Below, piece by piece: positions 27,088 to 35,945 of a stretch of 64,000 nucleotides of DNA. Origin of the DNA: Sphingomonas taxi (GTDB lineage: Bacteria; Pseudomonadota; Alphaproteobacteria; Sphingomonadales; Sphingomonadaceae); contig QFMX01000006.1 of assembly GCA_003240625.1 (NCBI GenBank), positions 62,001-126,000 of the forward strand. Direction: 5' to 3'. Under the pieces are notes generated by a model. That model was given only the letters and a program-made list of their open reading frames with translations, had not been told where the DNA came from and ran no database searches. The position numbers were made by a program, and so were the translations under genes. Every line of letters begins with the position of its first letter. Within the stretch, counting starts at the first letter, position 1.

Positions 27088-27186
27088 GAGCGCGTTAGAT
27101 AGGCGCGCAAGGGGCGGCGATACAGGGTGCATCCGCAACCAATCGCGCGGCCGCGGGTACTGCCGACGGGCAACGAAGGGACGCGA

Positions 27187-28614
27187 ATGCAGGTCGGGAC
27201 GGAATGCTGGCGGGTCGAACGCGCCGAACAGATGGCGGTGATCGTCGACGCAGAGAAGTATTTCCGTACTGCGCGCGTCGCCATGATGGGCGCCAAACGC
27301 CGCATCCTGTTGATCGGCTGGGATTTCGACGCCCGCATCGAGCTCGAACCCGGCGTCGATCGTCCCGGCGAGCCGAAAAAACTTGGCGAATTCATGCTGT
27401 GGCTGGTCGAGCGCGAGCCTAATCTCGAGGTCTTCGTGCTGCGCTGGGATACTGGCGCGATCAAGTCGTTGTTCCGCGGCTCGACGATCTTCACGATGAT
27501 GAAATGGATGAAGCACAAGCGCATCCACACCAAGCTCGACGGGCATCATCCGACCGCTGCGTCGCATCACCAGAAGATCGTGATCATCGACGATGCGCTG
27601 GCATTCTGCGGCGGTATCGACATGACCGGCGACCGCTGGGACACGCGCGAGCACCGCGACGACGAACCGCATCGCGTTCAGCCCTCGGGCAAGCCGTACA
27701 AGCCGTGGCATGACGCGATTAGTGCCGTTCAGGGCCCGGTCGCGCACGCGCTGGGCGAGTTGTTCCGCCGCCGCTGGCATCTGGCCGGCGGCATGAAGAT
27801 GGAGTCGGGCGAACCCGGCAGCACATTCTGGCCAGAGGGGCTCGAAGTCGATTTCCGCGACGTCGACGTGGCGATCGCACGCAGCGAGCCCGAAATGTCC
27901 GATCAGGAGCCGGTATACGAGAGCGAAGCGCTGTTCCTCGGCCAGATCGCGCGGGTGCAGAAGCACCTTTACATCGAAAGCCAGTATTTCGCGTCGCGCA
28001 AGATCGCCGAGGCGGTCGCGAAGCGCCTCGACGAGGCGAACGGTCCCGAGATCGTCATCATCAACCCGACCACCGCGCAGGGCTGGTTGGAGCCGATCGC
28101 GATGGATACCGCGCGTGCGCGGCTGATGGAGGCGCTACACCGGCGCGACACCTACAACCGGCTGCGGATGTACCATCCGTTCACCTCGGGCGGCGAGGCG
28201 ATCTATTGCCATGCCAAGATCCTGATCGCCGACGAGGAGGTGTTCCGGCTCGGCTCGTCCAACGTGAACAACCGCTCGCTGCGGCTCGACACCGAGTGCG
28301 ACCTGGCGATCCGCGCAACCGACGCGGCGACGTCGAAAGGGATCGTAGCGATCCGCGATGGCCTGATCGCGGAGCATCTCGGCGTCGAGCCGCAGGTCGT
28401 CAGCGATCTGATCGCGGAGACAGGCTCGCTGATCAAGACGATCGAGCGGCTGCGCGGCGAGGGCAAGACATTGCGGCCCTATGAGGTGCCGGACCTGACC
28501 TCGGTCGAGGAATGGCTCGCCGACAACGAGGTGCTCGACCCCGAAGGCCCGCAGGAGATGTTCGAGACATTCAGCAAGCGCGGCCTGTTCCGCCGGCTGC
28601 GGCGGAAGAAGTAG
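27187..28614 (+). CDS. Phospholipase D / transphosphatidylase-family protein
   Basis: The 475-aa protein contains two HKD motifs. The first is HHQKIVIID with His128, Lys130 and Asp135; the second is HAKILIAD starting at His342. RLGSSNVNNRSL after the second is typical. There is no signal peptide, so it is probably cytoplasmic or a cytoplasmic-face membrane enzyme that hydrolyses or exchanges phospholipid head groups. The ATG at 27187 has GAAGGGA upstream; a GTG 60 bases earlier is possible. Confidence 0.92.
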   Translation: MQVGTECWRVERAEQMAVIVDAEKYFRTARVAMMGAKRRILLIGWDFDARIELEPGVDRPGEPKKLGEFMLWLVEREPNLEVFVLRWDTGAIKSLFRGSTIFTMMKWMKHKRIHTKLDGHHPTAASHHQKIVIIDDALAFCGGIDMTGDRWDTREHRDDEPHRVQPSGKPYKPWHDAISAVQGPVAHALGELFRRRWHLAGGMKMESGEPGSTFWPEGLEVDFRDVDVAIARSEPEMSDQEPVYESEALFLGQIARVQKHLYIESQYFASRKIAEAVAKRLDEANGPEIVIINPTTAQGWLEPIAMDTARARLMEALHRRDTYNRLRMYHPFTSGGEAIYCHAKILIADEEVFRLGSSNVNNRSLRLDTECDLAIRATDAATSKGIVAIRDGLIAEHLGVEPQVVSDLIAETGSLIKTIERLRGEGKTLRPYEVPDLTSVEEWLADNEVLDPEGPQEMFETFSKRGLFRRLRRKK

Positions 28615-28634
28615 GTCAGCCCCGCCCGCGACCC

Positions 28635-28714
28635 GTCATCCTGACGAAAGTCAGGACCCAGGGTTCCGAATACACCGCTTGATTGCCCTGGATCCTGACT
28701 TTCGTCAGGACGAC
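28635..28714. repeat. Palindromic intergenic repeat, family F (copy 1)
   Basis: The left arm GTCATCCTGACGAAAGTCAG, then GACCCAGGG, is mirrored by CCCTGGATCCTGACTTTCGT, then CAGGACGAC. Each arm contains its own small CTGAC-GTCAG hairpin. A partner copy at 45832-45912 provides the stop codon of the CoA-transferase gene. Confidence 0.85.
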
Positions 28715-28729
28715 GGAGCACACAGGAAA

Positions 28730-28757
28730 GGCCGCGGCACCCCCCGGTACCGCGGCC
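28730..28757 (-). terminator. Probable ctrA terminator
   Basis: GGCCGCGGCACC and GGTACCGCGGCC pair over twelve positions with one mismatch, 26 bases beyond the ctrA stop. On the ctrA strand a short TTTCC follows. The stem is strong but the U-tract is weak. Confidence 0.6.
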
Positions 28758-28782
28758 TCAAGCGCTCCCGAATACAGGGGAG

Positions 28783-29484
28783 TTACGCGACCTGGGCTTC
28801 GAGCGCTTCGTCGGGCTCGCGCAGCACATAGCCGCGACCCCAGACGGTCTCGATGTAATTCTCGCCATCGCAGGCCAGGCTGAGCTTCTTCCGCAGCTTG
28901 CAGATGAACACGTCGATGATCTTTAGTTCGGGCTCGTCCATCCCGCCATAAAGATGGTTGAGGAACATTTCCTTGGTGAGCGTGGTGCCCTTGCGGAGCG
29001 ACAGAAGCTCCAGCATCGCATATTCCTTGCCCGTCAGATGCACGCGGCTGCCACCGACCTCGACCGTCTTCGCGTCGAGGTTCACGGCGAGCTTGCCGGT
29101 CCGGATGACCGACTGGCTGTGACCCTTGGAGCGACGGACGACGGCATGGATCCGTGCGACCAGTTCCTCGCGGTGGAACGGCTTGGTGACATAGTCGTCG
29201 GCGCCGAAACCGAAGCTCCGCACCTTCGAGTCCATTTCGTTCACGCCCGACAGGATCAGCACCGGCGTCGACACGCGCGCGACCCGGAGCCGCTTGAGCA
29301 CGTCGTAGCCATGCATGTCGGGCAGGTTCAGATCGAGCAGGATGATGTCGTAATCATACAGCTTGCCCAGATCGAGGCCTTCTTCCCCGAGATCGGTGAT
29401 GTAGACGTTGAACCCTTCGGTCGTCAGCATCAGCTCGATAGCCTTTGCCGTGGTCGGCTCGTCTTCGATCAGCAGAACCCGCAT
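28783..29484 (-). CDS. ctrA: Cell-cycle response regulator CtrA
   Basis: CtrA is the OmpR-family master regulator of cell cycle, motility and pili in alphaproteobacteria. The 233-aa protein has receiver residues DE at 8-9, phospho-acceptor Asp51 in [11 protein letters not shown], and Lys in [10 protein letters not shown]. The winged-helix output domain is nearly invariant ([20 protein letters not shown], then [20 protein letters not shown]). It ends LEAQVA; two hydrophobic alanine-flanked residues at the end would fit the degradation tag described for CtrA, but this is inference. The ATG has AAGGGGA upstream; an open extension of 23 codons has no such site. Confidence 0.96.
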   Translation of the reverse strand: MRVLLIEDEPTTAKAIELMLTTEGFNVYITDLGEEGLDLGKLYDYDIILLDLNLPDMHGYDVLKRLRVARVSTPVLILSGVNEMDSKVRSFGFGADDYVTKPFHREELVARIHAVVRRSKGHSQSVIRTGKLAVNLDAKTVEVGGSRVHLTGKEYAMLELLSLRKGTTLTKEMFLNHLYGGMDEPELKIIDVFICKLRKKLSLACDGENYIETVWGRGYVLREPDEALEAQVA

Positions 29485-29574
29485 GCGTCGTCCCCTTGTC
29501 GCGAGACCGCCCGACACCCCATGTCTGCAGCTCGACTTCGATTCATTAACCACACAACATCTGAAGGCAAAAGG

Positions 29575-29589
29575 TTAATTTCGAGCTAA
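29575..29589 (-). promoter_or_regulatory. Candidate CtrA box upstream of ctrA
   Basis: TTAATTTCGAGCTAA matches the CtrA consensus TTAA-N7-TTAA except for one base in the second half (CTAA). It lies about 90 bases upstream of the ctrA start. Autoregulation of ctrA through such boxes is established in Caulobacter. The surrounding 29485-29660 is AT-rich and has no gene. Confidence 0.5.
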
Positions 29590-29711
29590 GTCTTGCCGCC
29601 CAACGCGTTTCGATACCGGCTGAGCCGCTGATTTTCTTACAATTTAACGGTTTCTATCGCGTGCTTGCGTATGAGTCCCGCGAAGCAAGGCTTAGCGTCC
29701 GTTTCGATTCG

Positions 29712-29745
29712 TTCGTCCCGAGTAGCGCTCGCTACCCGGGACGAA
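29712..29745 (-). terminator. Hairpin after mqo
   Basis: TTCGTCCCGAGTAGCG and CGCTACCCGGGACGAA pair over 16 bases with one mismatch and a two-base loop, 32 bases beyond the mqo stop. No clear T-run follows. The sequence resembles the family G repeat, so it may be a repeat serving as a terminator. Confidence 0.5.
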
Positions 29746-29776
29746 CAGACACTGGCGGCCGTGCAGCCCTCCGCTT

Positions 29777-31489
29777 TTAAAGCGCCAGATCGGGGCTACG
29801 ATCCGGTTTGACGCGCATCGCCGCCGGGCGCGGCTGCGCCGCTACACCCACCGTTGGCGACGGCACCGCGAGTTGCAGCGTGTCCGCGGTTGCGGCCCAA
29901 TGCTCCGCCAGCACATCCGGGTTCTCGTTCAGCATCACGCCATAGGTCGGCACGATCTCGCGGATTTTCGCTTGCCACCCGGCGGTCGCCAGGTGGTTCG
30001 GGAAGACCGTCTTCAGCAGGTTGAGCATGATCGACGGTGCGGTAGACGCGCCCGGCGACGCGCCCAGCAGCGCGGCGATCGAGCCATCCTTCGACGCGAC
30101 GATCTCGGTGCCGAGCCGCAGGACGCCGCCCTTTTCCGGATCCCGCTTGATGATCTGAACGCGCTGGCCTGCCTGCCACAGGCGCCAGTCGCCATCCTTG
30201 GCACCCGGGAAATACTCCCGCAGCGCATCCATCCGATCGCTGTCCGACATGATCAGCTGGCCTGCGAGATATTCGACTAGGTCGAACTCGTCCCATCCGA
30301 CCGCCATCATCGGCCGGAAATTGTCGAGCGTGACCGACGCGGGAAGGTCGAAATACGAGCCTTCCTTGAGGAACTTGGTCGAGAAGGTCGCGAACGGGCC
30401 GAACAACAGCGCCTGCTTGCCGTCGAGGAAGCGCGTGTCGAGATGCGGTACGGACATCGGCGGCGAACCGACTGCCGCCTTGCCGTAGACCTTGGCGAGG
30501 TGGCGATGCGTGATCTCCGGCTTGTCCGCGACGAGGAACGAGCCGCCGACCGGGAAGCCGGCATAATCGTCGGCCTCGGGGATGCCCGACTTTTGCAGGA
30601 TAGGCAGCGCGCCGCCGCCGGCGCCTGCGAACACGAAGCGCGCCTTGATGATCCGCTTCTCGTCGGTCTTCATGTCGCGCGCGGTGACGCGCCAACGTGC
30701 CTTCTTGCCGCCGATCGTCTCGCGTTCGAGCTCACGGACTTCATGGCCGGTGGTCAGGGTGAAGTTCTGCTGCTTGACCAGCGACGCGATGTATTGCCGC
30801 GTCACCTCGCCCCAGTCGCAATCGGTGCCGAGCGGCGAGCGCGTCGCGGCGAGCTTCGTACCGGGCGCACGGCCTTCCATCATCACCGGCACCCATTGTG
30901 CGATCTGCTTCGGGTCGGTGGTGTATTCCATGCCCGAGAACAGCGGGCTCGCCTGGAGCGCGGCGTGACGCTTCTGCAGGAAGGCGACGTTGGCATCCCC
31001 CCAGACCAGATTCATGTGCGGCGTCGAATTGATGAACGAGCGCGGATTGCCGAGGATCCCGGAATCGACCTGGTGGCTGAGGAACTGGCGGGTGACCTGG
31101 AACTGCTCGTTGATCTCGACGGCCTTGGCGATCTCGACCTTGCCGTCGGCCTTGTTGACCGGCGTGTAGTTCAGCTCGCACAGCGCCGAGTGGCCGGTGC
31201 CGGCGTTGTTCCAGCCGTTGGAGCTTTCATCGGCGACCTTGTCGAGCCGTTCGACCAGTTCGATCGTCCAGGTCGGTTCGAGTTCGCGCAGCAGGACGGC
31301 GAGCGTCGCGCTCATGATGCCGCCGCCGATCAGCAGGACGTCGACCGTCCGCTCTGTGGTCGCGGCGTCGGCGTGCGCGAGCGGCAGGGCTGCTGCACCG
31401 CCGGCGACGATCGCCGAGCCGAGCAGGTTGCGGCGGGTCACGCCGGTCTTGGCTGCTGGAGAAATCGTGTCGTTAGCGTCTGGCTGCAT
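29777..31489 (-). CDS. mqo: Malate:quinone oxidoreductase with twin-arginine-like N-terminus
   Basis: MQO oxidises malate to oxaloacetate and reduces the quinone pool, a membrane-linked TCA step. The 570-aa protein has the FAD motif [19 protein letters not shown], then [20 protein letters not shown] and [13 protein letters not shown], all characteristic. [20 protein letters not shown] and [20 protein letters not shown] are further signatures. Before the FAD fold there is [20 protein letters not shown] ending AHADA, which looks like a Tat signal. The start was set at the ATG with AAAAGG six to seven bases upstream; two in-frame ATGs lie six and 24 bases earlier. Confidence 0.93.
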   Translation of the reverse strand: MQPDANDTISPAAKTGVTRRNLLGSAIVAGGAAALPLAHADAATTERTVDVLLIGGGIMSATLAVLLRELEPTWTIELVERLDKVADESSNGWNNAGTGHSALCELNYTPVNKADGKVEIAKAVEINEQFQVTRQFLSHQVDSGILGNPRSFINSTPHMNLVWGDANVAFLQKRHAALQASPLFSGMEYTTDPKQIAQWVPVMMEGRAPGTKLAATRSPLGTDCDWGEVTRQYIASLVKQQNFTLTTGHEVRELERETIGGKKARWRVTARDMKTDEKRIIKARFVFAGAGGGALPILQKSGIPEADDYAGFPVGGSFLVADKPEITHRHLAKVYGKAAVGSPPMSVPHLDTRFLDGKQALLFGPFATFSTKFLKEGSYFDLPASVTLDNFRPMMAVGWDEFDLVEYLAGQLIMSDSDRMDALREYFPGAKDGDWRLWQAGQRVQIIKRDPEKGGVLRLGTEIVASKDGSIAALLGASPGASTAPSIMLNLLKTVFPNHLATAGWQAKIREIVPTYGVMLNENPDVLAEHWAATADTLQLAVPSPTVGVAAQPRPAAMRVKPDRSPDLAL

Positions 31490-31744
31490 GGTCATGCCTT
31501 TTCGTTTCGGCATGGTCCGCTGTCCCGACACAGGCCGAAGACGACGAAAATCCATGACCGGATTATCGGGTCAGCCACGCGAAAATCACGGAAATCGATA
31601 CACGTACTACCGACTGAGCGCGGCCGCTGCTCAAAGTCCTCATCCCGGTATCGGGTGTCGTTGGGATGGCGCTGCGGTCTAAACTCGAGTGCCTGTCCAG
31701 CCTCTTACATGGCATCCGGCCCGGTTTTGCGCAAGGTCGCCGCT

Positions 31745-32650
31745 TCAGGCTTGCCCTGCGTTCGGATCGCGGAGGCGGGCGGCGAGGAACTCGATCAGTG
31801 CCTCGACCCGGGCCGGGCGCAGCGGGCTGGGCGGCGTGAGCAGGTGGAGGCCGATCTTCGCGGGCGCCCAATCGTCGAGGATGGTGACCAGCGCGCCCGA
31901 GCCGATATGCCGGTCGACGATGAAGTCGGGCAGGCGCGCGATGCCGAGGCCGGCGATCAATGCGGGGACGATCGCCTCCCCGCTGTTGGCGGTGAGCTGG
32001 CCCTGCAACCGCACCGAGACGTCGGCGCCGCCTGGGCCATGGAAGCGCCACGGACCGACGACGTTCGAATAGCCGACCAATTGGTGTTCGCCGAGCTGTG
32101 CCGGGTGCGTCGGCGTGCCGTGCTTCGCGAGGTAGCTGGGGGCGGCGACGGTGTGCGCCTGGATGCTGCAGAGGCGGCGGGCGCGGAGCGAACTGTCGGG
32201 CAGCTCGGCGATCCGCAACGCGACGTCGAAGCCTTCCGCGACGATGTCGACGCGGGCATCAGATAGGTGGAAATCGACCTCTATACCCGGGTGCGCGACG
32301 AGGAATTCGGCGAGGATCGGGGCGACGTTGGTGACGCCGAAGCTCATGGGGGCGGCGAGGCGGACGCGGCCGGTATGCGCGCTGGCGGCGTCGTGCGCGG
32401 ATTCTTCGGCGGCGCGGGCTTCGGCGAGGATGCGTGCGGCGTGTTCGGCGAGGGGCTTGCCGGCTTCGGTCAGCGCGAGCCGACGCGAGGTGCGGTGGAA
32501 GAGCGACTGGCCAAGATGCGCTTCGAGGCGGGTGATCGCCTTCGACACGGTCGCCTTACTGAGCCCTACCGCGTCGGCGGCAGCGCTGAACGAGCGGTGC
32601 TCGACGACGCTGGCGAAGATCGCCCAGGCTTCGAGATCGGGCAGGCGCAT
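31745..32650 (-). CDS. LysR-family transcriptional regulator
   Basis: The 301-aa protein has an N-terminal winged helix-turn-helix (FSAAADAVGLSKATVSKAIT, then RLEAHLGQSLFHRTSRRLAL) and a LysR substrate-binding domain from about residue 90. It belongs to the subgroup resembling AaeR/DmlR-type regulators. It is divergent from the pirin-wrbA pair, so the simplest inference is that it controls those genes. A family C palindrome occupies the shared promoter region. Confidence 0.93.
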   Translation of the reverse strand: MRLPDLEAWAIFASVVEHRSFSAAADAVGLSKATVSKAITRLEAHLGQSLFHRTSRRLALTEAGKPLAEHAARILAEARAAEESAHDAASAHTGRVRLAAPMSFGVTNVAPILAEFLVAHPGIEVDFHLSDARVDIVAEGFDVALRIAELPDSSLRARRLCSIQAHTVAAPSYLAKHGTPTHPAQLGEHQLVGYSNVVGPWRFHGPGGADVSVRLQGQLTANSGEAIVPALIAGLGIARLPDFIVDRHIGSGALVTILDDWAPAKIGLHLLTPPSPLRPARVEALIEFLAARLRDPNAGQA

Positions 32651-32672
32651 GGGGGAGACTTTCGCGCTTTAG

Positions 32673-32778
32673 CTCCCCTCCCTGGAAGGGAGGGGCTGGG
32701 GGTGGGTTGCCATCGAGGGAATGTTGCGCCCGCCAAGCGGCCGACCCACCCCCGACCCCTCCCTTCCAGGGAGGGGAG
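32673..32778. repeat. Palindromic repeat, family C variant, in the LysR-pirin promoter region
   Basis: CTCCCCTCCCTGGAAGGGAG followed by GGGCTGGGGGTGGGT is mirrored by ACCCACCCCCGACCCCTCCC then TTCCAGGGAGGGGAG. It lies 23 to 100 bases from the two divergent start codons, leaving about 100 bases (32779-32877) ahead of pirin for promoter elements. Confidence 0.85.
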
Positions 32779-32877
32779 AAGACGCCCAGGTTACCAACCG
32801 AAACGATCGGTTTCCAGCGTTTCTATTTACGGTGTGATCGCAGCGCTTATCTTGGCTCCAACCAGTGGAGACATTTC

Positions 32878-33627
32878 ATGACGACCACGACCCTTTCCAA
32901 AGTTGCCCTTTCCAAAGTTGCCCTTTCCAAAGTTGACCGCCGCCCCTTCGAAAGCCTCGGCCACGCCGATCACGGCTGGCTGAACGCCCGGCATCATTTC
33001 TCGTTCGCCAGCTATTATGATCCCGCCCGGATGGGTTGGGGCGCGATCCGCGTGTGGAACGACGACCAGATCGCCGCGAACTCCGGGTTCCCGCCACATC
33101 CGCATCAGGACATGGAGATCATCACCTATGTCCGCAGCGGCGCGATCACGCACCAGGATTCACTCGGCAACAAAGGCCGCACCGAGGCGGGCGACGTGCA
33201 GGTGATGAGCGCGGGGACCGGCGTGCGGCATGCCGAGTATAATTTGGAGCCCGAGACGACGACGATCTTCCAGATCTGGATCGAGCCTTCGCGTAAAGGC
33301 GGCGCGCCGAGTTGGGGTGCCAAGCCGTTTCCGAAGGGCGAGCGCTCCGGCCAGTTCGTGACACTCGCCAGCGGGTTCGAGGGTGATGTCGACGCCTTGC
33401 CGATCCGTGCGAATGCCCGGGTGCTGGCGGCGACGCTAAAGGCCGGCGACAGCGTCGACTATGCAGTCGGCGACGGCCGCCACGTCTATCTGGTGCCCGC
33501 GACTGGCGCGATCACGATCGGCGACGACGCCTTCGGTGCACGCGACGGAGCGGCGCTGCTGGGCGGCCAGACGGTGACGATCACGGCTCAAGAAGACGCC
33601 GAGATCGTTCTGGTGGACTCGGAGTAG
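32878..33627 (+). CDS. Pirin-family bicupin protein
   Basis: Pirins are metal-dependent bicupins, several of which have quercetin dioxygenase or redox-sensing activity. The 249-aa protein has HADHGWLNARHHFSFASYYD and the metal-binding FPPHPHQDMEIITYV near residues 70-83, then MSAGTGVRHAEYN. The N-terminus carries LSKVA three times in a row, encoded by a perfect 15-base tandem repeat apart from the last base change. The start ATG has GTGGAG upstream. It is the first gene after the divergent LysR regulator and is followed by wrbA. Confidence 0.92.
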   Translation: MTTTTLSKVALSKVALSKVDRRPFESLGHADHGWLNARHHFSFASYYDPARMGWGAIRVWNDDQIAANSGFPPHPHQDMEIITYVRSGAITHQDSLGNKGRTEAGDVQVMSAGTGVRHAEYNLEPETTTIFQIWIEPSRKGGAPSWGAKPFPKGERSGQFVTLASGFEGDVDALPIRANARVLAATLKAGDSVDYAVGDGRHVYLVPATGAITIGDDAFGARDGAALLGGQTVTITAQEDAEIVLVDSE

Positions 33628-33629
33628 AA

Positions 33630-33727
33630 CTCCCTTCCCGCTTGCGGGAGGGGTCGGGGGAGGGGCTTCCTCCCGCGATCCCGCCCGGAACTGCCCTCCC
33701 CTAACCCCTCCCGCAAGCGGGAGGGGA
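33630..33727. repeat. Palindromic repeat, family C, between pirin and wrbA
   Basis: CTCCCTTCCCGCTTGCGGGA followed by GGGGTCGGGGGAGG is mirrored by CCTCCCCTAACCCCTCCCGC then AAGCGGGAGGGGA. It starts within three bases of the pirin stop. The left arm is identical over 34 bases to one arm of the insertion in glyS. Confidence 0.88.
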
Positions 33728-33744
33728 ACTCGAAGGAAAAACCC

Positions 33745-34347
33745 ATGACCAAGGTTCTCGTGCTCTATTACTCGTCCTACGGCCATATCGAGCAGATGGC
33801 GGATGCCGTCGCCGAGGGCGCACGCGCCGGTGGCGCCGAGGTCGATATCCGCCGCGTCGCCGAGACCGCGCCGCAGTCGGTGATCGAGGCCGCGCATTTC
33901 AAGACCGACACCGCACATGCCGAGATCGAAGGCCCCGCCGCGCTCGAGCAGTATGACGCGATCATCGTCGGCGCACCGACCCGCTTTGGCCGAATGCCCG
34001 CGCAGATGGCGCAGTTCTGGGATACGACCGGCGGCCAGTGGTTCTCGGGCGCGCTGATCGGCAAGGTCGGCGGTGCGTTCACCTCGACCGCGAGCCAGCA
34101 TGGCGGCCAGGAAACGACCTTGTTCTCGATCATCACCAACCTGCTGCATCACGGGCTGACGATCGTCGGGCTCGACTATGGCTTCCAGGCGCAGATGGGC
34201 GTCGATGCGGTCAAGGGCGGCTCGCCTTACGGCGCGACGACGCTGTCGGACGGCGACGGCAGCCGCCAGCCGAGCAAGGACGAGCTCGACGGCGCCCGCT
34301 ATCAGGGCAAGCGCATTGCCGAGACCGCGGCTAAGCTGAAGGGCTGA
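33745..34347 (+). CDS. wrbA: NAD(P)H:quinone oxidoreductase WrbA
   Basis: WrbA is a tetrameric FMN flavodoxin-like enzyme that reduces quinones by two electrons. The 200-aa protein starts [18 protein letters not shown], the FMN phosphate loop. It has [20 protein letters not shown] then [20 protein letters not shown], both diagnostic of WrbA. A ribosome-binding site (GAAGGA) lies just after the family C repeat. Pairing with pirin and a LysR regulator suggests a quinone or aromatic stress module. Confidence 0.96.
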   Translation: MTKVLVLYYSSYGHIEQMADAVAEGARAGGAEVDIRRVAETAPQSVIEAAHFKTDTAHAEIEGPAALEQYDAIIVGAPTRFGRMPAQMAQFWDTTGGQWFSGALIGKVGGAFTSTASQHGGQETTLFSIITNLLHHGLTIVGLDYGFQAQMGVDAVKGGSPYGATTLSDGDGSRQPSKDELDGARYQGKRIAETAAKLKG

Positions 34348-34361
34348 ACCGGGTCGGATTG

Positions 34362-34395
34362 CCGGGATCGACGCACAAGCGTCGGTCCCGGTTTT
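34362..34395 (+). terminator. Rho-independent terminator after wrbA
   Basis: CCGGGATCGACGC and GCGTCGGTCCCGG pair over 13 positions with one wobble and an ACAA loop, followed by TTTTG. It lies 14 bases after the wrbA stop. Confidence 0.85.
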
Positions 34396-34457
34396 GTGTC
34401 CGGACCAGCTGCTCTCCACGACACGCTGGACCAAATTGTCGAGCGCGCCCGGCCGAC

Positions 34458-35699
34458 TTACGGGGCGGGGCGCAGGGTGATCCGGGTCAGTTCGGAAGGT
34501 CGACCGAGGCGCAGGGCAAAGCCCGGCCACAGGGCCGTGCCGTTGCTGACATAGAGCGTCATGTCCGCCACCTCGTAGCGCCCGGACACGAACCCGCCAT
34601 TGGCCGGCGCGACCAGTTTATCCAGACCCGCGATCATCCCGCCATGCGTGTGCCCCGATAGCTGAAGCGCGATCCCCCGGGCGGCGGCGCGGCGCGCATC
34701 CTTGGGCTGATGATCGAGCAATATGACGGGTACGTCGTCCGGGGATCCGGCGAGCGCCGCGGATAGGTCTGGTCCGGCTTGGCCCACGCCCGGTGCCGAC
34801 AGGTCGGTGACACCGGCCAGGACCAGTCGCGCATCGCCACGGGTCAGCACGGCATGGGCGTTCGGCAGCATGCGGATTCCCAGCCCTGCAAGGTGGCGCA
34901 TCCACGCCGCGTAATCGAAGAAATACTCATGGTTGCCGGGGATCGCGTAGACCCCGTCGGGTGCACGGAGACCTCGGAGTGGCTCGACATCGTGGCTGCG
35001 CATCGCGACGGAGCCGTCGATGAAGTCGCCGGTCACGACGATCAGGTCGACCCCCGACGCGTTCGCCCGATCGACGGTCTGGCGGGCCCAGCGCTCCGGG
35101 AACAGCCGGCTGATGTGCAGGTCGGTCAGTTGCAGGATACGATACCCGGCGAACTCCGGCGGCAGATCGCGGATCGCGACCTCGATGTCGTTGATCGGCG
35201 GCACGCGTACGGCATTGCCGACGCCGATCGCTGCAAGCAGCGCTGCCAGTCCGGCAATGGCGAAGCGCATCCCATCCGGAACATGCACCGACCGCGACCG
35301 CACGAGCATCGTTGCCAGCGTTCCGAGGTCGAGCAGAATCTGGAAGACGGCGAGCAGCACGATCGCGCCGAACGCCCAGTTGAACAGGATCACGACCGTC
35401 CGGGGAAACTCCGGTGCGAACACCGATCCCGACGAGAGGCGGCTCCAGAAATGATATTGCGAGGCCACGAGCAGGAGGACTGCGATACCCCCCTTGGCCC
35501 AGAACGGCAGGGCTAGCGGCCAGAGCCATCGGACGATGACGAGCAGGCACGGGGTCGCGAAGATGAGGTGAAAGATCGTCGGTCTCCGTCGAAATACGGT
35601 GGCGTGAACGCGAGTACGTGCGCCTCCCGCTCGATCTGCAACCATTACCTCGCAGGGCAAGGATGGCATTCGTCGAGTGCGCGTCATCTGCCGAAGCAT
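34458..35699 (-). CDS. Membrane-anchored metallophosphoesterase
   Basis: The N-terminal third contains about four hydrophobic helices (for example IFHLIFATPCLLVIV and TVVILFNWAFGAIVLLAVF). A calcineurin-like phosphoesterase domain follows, with all metal motifs: LQLTDLHIS, VVTGDFIDG, PGNHEY and LSGHTHGG. Such proteins resemble YkuE/YaeI-type enzymes, some of which act on lipid-linked substrates; the substrate here is unknown. The start is uncertain because none of the in-frame ATGs (35699, 35687, 35669, 35645) has a convincing ribosome-binding site. Confidence 0.88.
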   Translation of the reverse strand: MLRQMTRTRRMPSLPCEVMVADRAGGARTRVHATVFRRRPTIFHLIFATPCLLVIVRWLWPLALPFWAKGGIAVLLLVASQYHFWSRLSSGSVFAPEFPRTVVILFNWAFGAIVLLAVFQILLDLGTLATMLVRSRSVHVPDGMRFAIAGLAALLAAIGVGNAVRVPPINDIEVAIRDLPPEFAGYRILQLTDLHISRLFPERWARQTVDRANASGVDLIVVTGDFIDGSVAMRSHDVEPLRGLRAPDGVYAIPGNHEYFFDYAAWMRHLAGLGIRMLPNAHAVLTRGDARLVLAGVTDLSAPGVGQAGPDLSAALAGSPDDVPVILLDHQPKDARRAAARGIALQLSGHTHGGMIAGLDKLVAPANGGFVSGRYEVADMTLYVSNGTALWPGFALRLGRPSELTRITLRPAP

Positions 35700-35852
35700 C
35701 GGGGCAGGGCAAGCGATTTTGCCGGATTCCTACATCCCCTTCGTGAACCAGCGGGAAAGAACCGCCCGATCGGCTCCAGGTGCCTGTTCTAAACCACCAG
35801 CGAACGCTGTCCGGCGTTGACGGTTACACGATCAGGCGACATAGGCCGCCCA

Positions 35853-35916
35853 ACGGCGATGGATTTCCGCCGGGCAATGTGGCCGAACCGCTCTGGCAAG
35901 AGCTGATGATTCCTAC
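35853..35916 (+). ncRNA. Fluoride riboswitch (crcB motif)
   Basis: The sequence GGCGATGGATTTCCGCC is followed by GAACCGCTCTGGCAAGAGC and then TGATGATTCCTAC. These match the crcB fluoride-sensing aptamer: a GG-GATGG-CC-CC first hairpin, a second GCTCT/AGAGC stem-loop, and the conserved TGATG-NNT-NCTAC tail that forms the pseudoknot. It lies about 30 bases upstream of the GTG start of a CLC-type transporter, so translational or early transcriptional control by fluoride is likely. A TTGACG element at 35817 could be the -35 box. Confidence 0.93.
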
Positions 35917-35945
35917 TTGGCGCCGACAGGCAGCAAGGAGGATTC

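Noticed and set aside
27088..27186. LexA box upstream of dinB
   Set aside because: No GTTC-N7-GTTC or its complement is present in the dinB upstream spacer.
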